From: Bacteriovoracaceae bacterium
Lineage (GTDB): Bacteria > Bdellovibrionota > UBA1018
Assembly (NCBI GenBank): GCA_947447665.1
Contig: CANFJX010000007.1
Span: 91,162-155,161, forward strand
Direction: 5' to 3'
Length of the DNA: 64,000 bases
Both the position numbers and the translations under genes were made by a program. Under the pieces are notes generated by a model. That model was given only the letters and a program-made list of their open reading frames with translations, searched no databases and had not been told where the DNA came from. Below, piece after piece: positions 60,750 to 64,000 of the stretch; the stretch's first letter is position 1; each line of letters begins with the position of its first letter.

Positions 60750-60795
60750 GCGATCGAGTTAATGCTCGCATTTAAAATGCATGAGTGGATCGCTC
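60748..60795 (+). terminator. Hairpin after ubiB
   Basis: Outer arms gagcgatc (60748-60755) and gatcgctc (60788-60795) enclose an inner pairing ctcgcat / atgcatgag, giving a nested stem of 48 bases that begins within the ubiB stop codon. There is no U-tract, so it may be a processing or stability element as well as a terminator. Confidence 0.55.
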
Positions 60796-60797
60796 GT

Positions 60798-60817
60798 GCA
60801 ATATTCCGCAATATTCC
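60798..60817. repeat. Tandem 10-base direct repeat
   Basis: gcaatattcc occurs twice without spacing, 82 bases before the metalloprotease-like gene. It may be an operator or chance in an A/T-rich stretch. Confidence 0.5.
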
Positions 60818-60898
60818 TTTGATACTATTGCTTTTTGATATCTGAATTAGATAGGGTCCATTAAACAAAACTCTCGGAAATATTAGGGGGGCTGTTTT

Positions 60899-61606
60899 GT
60901 GGTTTCTGATGCTTTGAAAAGTATTTTTGGAATAGTTAAGTTGATGGGCTTCGCGGCATTCTTGTTAGGCGGTGGGAACCAGTCCGCTGCTCGAGCCGAT
61001 CTCGATCGCTCAGCTGTTCGGAAGGAAGCGGGCAGAAAGAAGTGCGAAAGGTCGGACCCCGATCAGCTGTGTTTGGCCTTGAAGTACAGTGTTTATAAGA
61101 ATCGAGCGGGTCAGCCGGTTGTGAGTATGGCAGAAGCGATCGAGAATGTTCGGGAAATCGACCGAGTCTGGAGTCAGTGTAAAGTTGAATTTGAGATTGA
61201 AAGCTTCGATCCGGTCGATCCTATCCGTGATGAGCTCAATTTTAGGCCTTCTGATACTGGAGAGTTAGACGTGATTCGGCGGCGACTCGAAGACCCAGAT
61301 CATCTCTTATTAGTCACCACAGGTACTTGGAATCGTGCCGGGTCCTTGGGTGGGTCTGGGGCTAATGCCTGGACTGCGATGCCTGGTGAGAATCTCTATG
61401 GAGCGATTCTTGAAAAGCCCGTTGGGCGATTTGGAAATATTATTGCTCATGAGCTGGGGCATTACCTGAACCTCGATCATGTGAACGACGCTCAATCCTT
61501 GATGAATCCGATCATCTACGATCACTCGACTTACCTATCTCCGTTTCAGTGTCAAAGTGCCCGTTGGGCGATTCGAAACTATTGGCAGAAAATGGTTAGG
61601 AACTGA
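60899..61606 (+). CDS. Exported metzincin-like metalloprotease
   Basis: 235 residues from GTG 60899, which has AGGGGGG eight bases upstream. A hydrophobic signal (about 10-30) is followed by an acidic propeptide-like segment and a metzincin core: zinc motif HELGHYLNLDH (HExxHxxxxxH) and Met-turn SLMNPIIYD. The usual HExxHxxGxxH has glycine at the eighth position; here it is Asn. Cysteine pairs (KKCERSD, QLCLALK, SQCKVEF, PFQCQSA) suggest disulphides in an exported protein. It may act on host or environmental proteins; the target is unknown. Confidence 0.8.
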   Translation: MVSDALKSIFGIVKLMGFAAFLLGGGNQSAARADLDRSAVRKEAGRKKCERSDPDQLCLALKYSVYKNRAGQPVVSMAEAIENVREIDRVWSQCKVEFEIESFDPVDPIRDELNFRPSDTGELDVIRRRLEDPDHLLLVTTGTWNRAGSLGGSGANAWTAMPGENLYGAILEKPVGRFGNIIAHELGHYLNLDHVNDAQSLMNPIIYDHSTYLSPFQCQSARWAIRNYWQKMVRN

Positions 61607-61631
61607 AAAATCTTCGTGTTACGGATGGGTG

Positions 61632-63251
61632 ATGTACGTGATCGATCGTCCTGTAAATGAGCCCGTTCATTCCTATTCGCCCCGCTCCCCGGAAAGGGAG
61701 AGTTTGAAAGTCAAACTGGATCAAATGGCAGGCGAAAAGTTGGACATTCCCTGCGTAATTGATGGGCATGAGGTTTTTACTGGGGAAAAAAAATCTGTAG
61801 TGATGCCCCATGATCATCGGCATATTTTGGGCACCTACCACCTCGCTGGTGAAGGCGAAGTAAAAAAAGCGATCGACGCGGCTCGAAAAGCTAAGCCTGA
61901 GTGGGAAGCGTTGGGCTGGCAAGATCGCGCAGCGATTTTTTTAAAAGCTGCCGATTTACTCTCCGGGCCTTACCGCTCCACTCTGAATGCGGCAACCATG
62001 CTGGGTCAGTCTAAGAGCGTCTATCAAGCAGAGATTGACTCGGCTTGTGAGCTCATTGATTTTTTCAGATTCAATGCTTACTTCTATCAGGAGCTCATGA
62101 AGCAACAGCCCCTCTCTACTTCCGCAGTTTGGAACCAGCTGGAGAGCCGTCCTCTAGAGGGCTTTGTCGTCGCCATCACGCCCTTTAATTTTACAGCAAT
62201 TGCCGGTAACCTCCCTGCAGCGCCAGCACTCCTGGGGAATACAGTCGTTTGGAAGCCTTCTGACACCCAGGTTTTATCCGCACACTACACCATGAAGTTA
62301 CTCATGGAGGCAGGGCTACCTCCTGGCGTCATTAACTTGGTTTCTGCCGATGCGCCTGAGTTTGGTCGTGTTGCCCTGTCTCAGAAGGACCTGGCTGGGA
62401 TTCATTTTACTGGCTCGACTGCGACTTTTAGAACCCTCTGGAAGAATGTCGGTGAGAACATCGCTAGCTACGCGACTTATCCGCGATTAGTGGGGGAGAC
62501 CGGGGGCAAGGGCTTTGTTTTTGTCGATCCCACCGCCGATGTGGATGTGGTCGTCACTGCCCTGGTTCGAGGGGCTTTTGAGTACCAAGGGCAAAAGTGC
62601 TCAGCAGCGTCCCGAGCTTATATTCCGAGGAGTCTGTGGAAGGGGATTCAAGAAAAACTCCTCGCCGAGGTAAAGACCATCCAAACAGGAGATGTTCGAG
62701 ACTTTGGGAATTTTGTGAATGCGGTCATCGACGAGCGGGCATTTAATAAAATCACCGGGTACATCGACTATGCCAAGAAATCACCCGACGCTCAGATTCT
62801 TTGTGGCGGAAACGCAAATCGCGAAGTCGGCTATTTTATCGAGCCGACTGTGATTGTGGCCTCCCAGCCTAATTTTAAGACTTTGGTTGAAGAGATCTTT
62901 GGGCCCGTTCTGACTATTTACGTTTATGATGACGCTAAAAAAGATGAAACGTTGGCTCTCTGTGATCAGGCGTCGCCCTACTCTCTGACCGGAGCAGTCA
63001 TTGCACAGGATCGAAGGGCCGTTGCAGCGATTCTTAAACGATTGAGATACACGGCCGGCAATTTCTATATTAACGATAAACCCACGGGCGCAATTGTTGG
63101 GCAGCAACCTTTTGGAGGTGGCAGAGCCTCTGGTACCAACGATAAGGCTGGGAGTGCGCTGAACTTGACCCGGTGGTTATCTCCTCGGGCATTGAAGGAA
63201 ACTTTTAATCCTGCGAAGGACTACAGGTATCCGTTTTTGGCTAAGGAATAG
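61632..63251 (+). CDS. L-glutamate gamma-semialdehyde (P5C) dehydrogenase
   Basis: Aldehyde dehydrogenase of the ALDH4/RocA type: oxidises glutamate semialdehyde (from proline or ornithine) to glutamate with NAD. ATG 61632 is used. The 539 residues have FVVAITPFNFTAIAGNLPAA, NTVVWKPSDTQVLSAHY, IHFTGSTATFRTLW, GETGGKGFVFVDPTADVD (general-base Glu) and GQKCSAASRAYIP with nucleophile Cys323. It is a single-function protein, longer than RocA of Bacillus at the N-terminus and like the mitochondrial enzyme in the ETGGK and FEYQGQKCSA segments. No proline dehydrogenase is adjacent. Confidence 0.93.
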   Translation: MYVIDRPVNEPVHSYSPRSPERESLKVKLDQMAGEKLDIPCVIDGHEVFTGEKKSVVMPHDHRHILGTYHLAGEGEVKKAIDAARKAKPEWEALGWQDRAAIFLKAADLLSGPYRSTLNAATMLGQSKSVYQAEIDSACELIDFFRFNAYFYQELMKQQPLSTSAVWNQLESRPLEGFVVAITPFNFTAIAGNLPAAPALLGNTVVWKPSDTQVLSAHYTMKLLMEAGLPPGVINLVSADAPEFGRVALSQKDLAGIHFTGSTATFRTLWKNVGENIASYATYPRLVGETGGKGFVFVDPTADVDVVVTALVRGAFEYQGQKCSAASRAYIPRSLWKGIQEKLLAEVKTIQTGDVRDFGNFVNAVIDERAFNKITGYIDYAKKSPDAQILCGGNANREVGYFIEPTVIVASQPNFKTLVEEIFGPVLTIYVYDDAKKDETLALCDQASPYSLTGAVIAQDRRAVAAILKRLRYTAGNFYINDKPTGAIVGQQPFGGGRASGTNDKAGSALNLTRWLSPRALKETFNPAKDYRYPFLAKE

Positions 63252-63253
63252 TG

Positions 63254-64000
63254 ATGGGTCTTCTGGGAGCGCGCGGCCTGAACCGGCAAGTTGAAGGCAT
63301 TTCACTGCGCTTGGCCACTTTGAAAGCTCTCTTCTCGCAGGCCAGCATGCCTATGCCTGCTGACTTGGAGGTCCTAAAAGATCATTTCTTAGTCCTCGAT
63401 CAGCATCTGGCATCAAGTCCTGGATTTTCTTTCAATGGAAGGATTCTGGTCCTTTTTTTGGTTTTTACCGGAAAATATCCGGAGCAATTCGCTTTAGCAA
63501 AGTGGGCCACCCATTTAATTGGTGATGGAATGCCTGCCACTCTCACGTCTTTTCTCAGTTCTCTCGATTACAGAGCAGAGTTGAAGTCGAGCGTTTTCAT
63601 TCAGCTCAAGCCAACTTCTAGAGACACTCTTTATGTCGATGTTTCCAACACTGTGGATCATCCTCATAACGGAGGCATTCAACGAGTGGTAAGACAGCTC
63701 TCCCTCAGTTTAAGGGAGCAAGCCAAAAACGTCGCTTTCTATCGAATCGACTCGATCAGTGGGCAACCCCGACTTCTTTATGAGAGCGAACTCGAGCGCC
63801 TTGTAAATTTTAAGGGCTTCGACAAAATGGTAAAGTCCGATGTGGCTTTGTTTTGGTCCTCATCTCTGACTTGGGCCATTCAGGATCTTTTCCTAAAAAC
63901 ACCGTTTCGCATACTTCGATACGCATACGAAGACTTTAAGTATTTGCTCAAAGCTTACTATGGCAGATGGCGTGAAGATTATCTCATGCCGTGGTCTAAA
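63254..64000 (+). CDS. Glycosyltransferase-like protein (3' end outside window)
   Basis: A frame of 249 codons open to the right edge, starting three bases after the P5C dehydrogenase stop. I can name no family with confidence. The segment YVDVSNTVDHPHNGGIQRVV followed by RQLSLSLREQAKNVAFYRID resembles the N-terminal region (DVS...GIQRVVRxL) of family 4 glycosyltransferases of polysaccharide gene sets. Residues 1-115 have no recognisable domain. There is no signal peptide. The catalytic C-terminal half must lie outside the window. Confidence 0.6.
   Translation, partial: MGLLGARGLNRQVEGISLRLATLKALFSQASMPMPADLEVLKDHFLVLDQHLASSPGFSFNGRILVLFLVFTGKYPEQFALAKWATHLIGDGMPATLTSFLSSLDYRAELKSSVFIQLKPTSRDTLYVDVSNTVDHPHNGGIQRVVRQLSLSLREQAKNVAFYRIDSISGQPRLLYESELERLVNFKGFDKMVKSDVALFWSSSLTWAIQDLFLKTPFRILRYAYEDFKYLLKAYYGRWREDYLMPWSK

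Noticed and set aside
1..64000. Insertion sequences, prophage, CRISPR arrays or toxin-antitoxin pairs
   Set aside because: No transposase, integrase, phage structural gene or regularly spaced repeat was seen. The small RHH-like gene at 26896 has no toxin neighbour.

Overview
The window is a stretch of chromosome from a Gram-negative, flagellated, heterotrophic bacterium. Signs of an outer membrane are BamD, many lipoproteins, a family 9 glycosyltransferase, an LptM-like lipoprotein, AmgK/MurU-type murein recycling and the P- and L-ring genes flgI and flgH. The flagellar gene order ending in csrA-fliW, the DapL lysine route, SpoVG, DUF1844 and UbiB point towards the Bdellovibrionota/Oligoflexia or the old Deltaproteobacteria. 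That placement is an inference from gene content, not a sequence search. Genes are tightly packed, often with 1-4 base start/stop overlaps. I see no insertion sequence, prophage, CRISPR array or rRNA.

Layout. (1) 1-9080, plus strand: the rod/ring/hook-junction flagellar operon flgF(partial)-flgG-flgA-flgH-flgI-small gene-flgJ-flgM-flgN-flgK-flgL, then csrA-fliW. (2) 9085-11303, minus: a TPR protein, bamD and a TPR-membrane-SH3 protein. (3) 11432-16942, plus: a class III aminotransferase, an M20 deacylase, AstA and AstD, which look like a variant arginine/ornithine succinyltransferase pathway. (4) 17011-19585, minus: a cold-shock protein and a large exported protein with a Met/Gly tandem-repeat tail, separated by a large perfect palindrome. 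(5) 19848-26299, plus: a leucine-dehydrogenase-like enzyme, 3,5-diaminohexanoate dehydrogenase, both subunits of lysine 5,6-aminomutase, and a MoxR AAA+ ATPase/VWA pair joined across an A10 tract. This is the most unusual part of the window. (6) 27134-35306, minus: lptM-lysA-dapA-dapB-dapL-etfB-etfA and an ETF:quinone oxidoreductase-like Fe-S membrane protein.

(7) 35314-47673: envelope and housekeeping genes, including a beta-barrel-like protein, TPR protein, citrate synthase, deoxynucleoside kinase, LysM lipoprotein, AmgK/MurU pair, two M48-like proteins without a zinc motif, a DM13-like lipoprotein, DUF1844 and HtrA. (8) 47654-52210, minus: an MMPL/RND exporter, a LysE-family exporter and a heptosyltransferase-like GT9. 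(9) 52317-64000, plus: clpB behind a heat-shock-type promoter, spoVG, tRNA-Gln, pgsA, tRNA-Leu, rnr, ubiB, a metzincin-like protease, a P5C dehydrogenase and the start of a glycosyltransferase-like gene.

How the parts fit. Several blocks concern amino acids as fuel. Ornithine/arginine would be turned to glutamate by the Ast-like set, glutamate semialdehyde to glutamate by the P5C dehydrogenase, and beta-lysine would be degraded by the aminomutase and Kdd. The resulting CoA esters could pass electrons through ETF and its membrane oxidoreductase to quinone. The lysine biosynthesis genes sit in the same operon as that ETF system. The MoxR/VWA pair beside the adenosylcobalamin-dependent aminomutase is a candidate reactivation machine for it.
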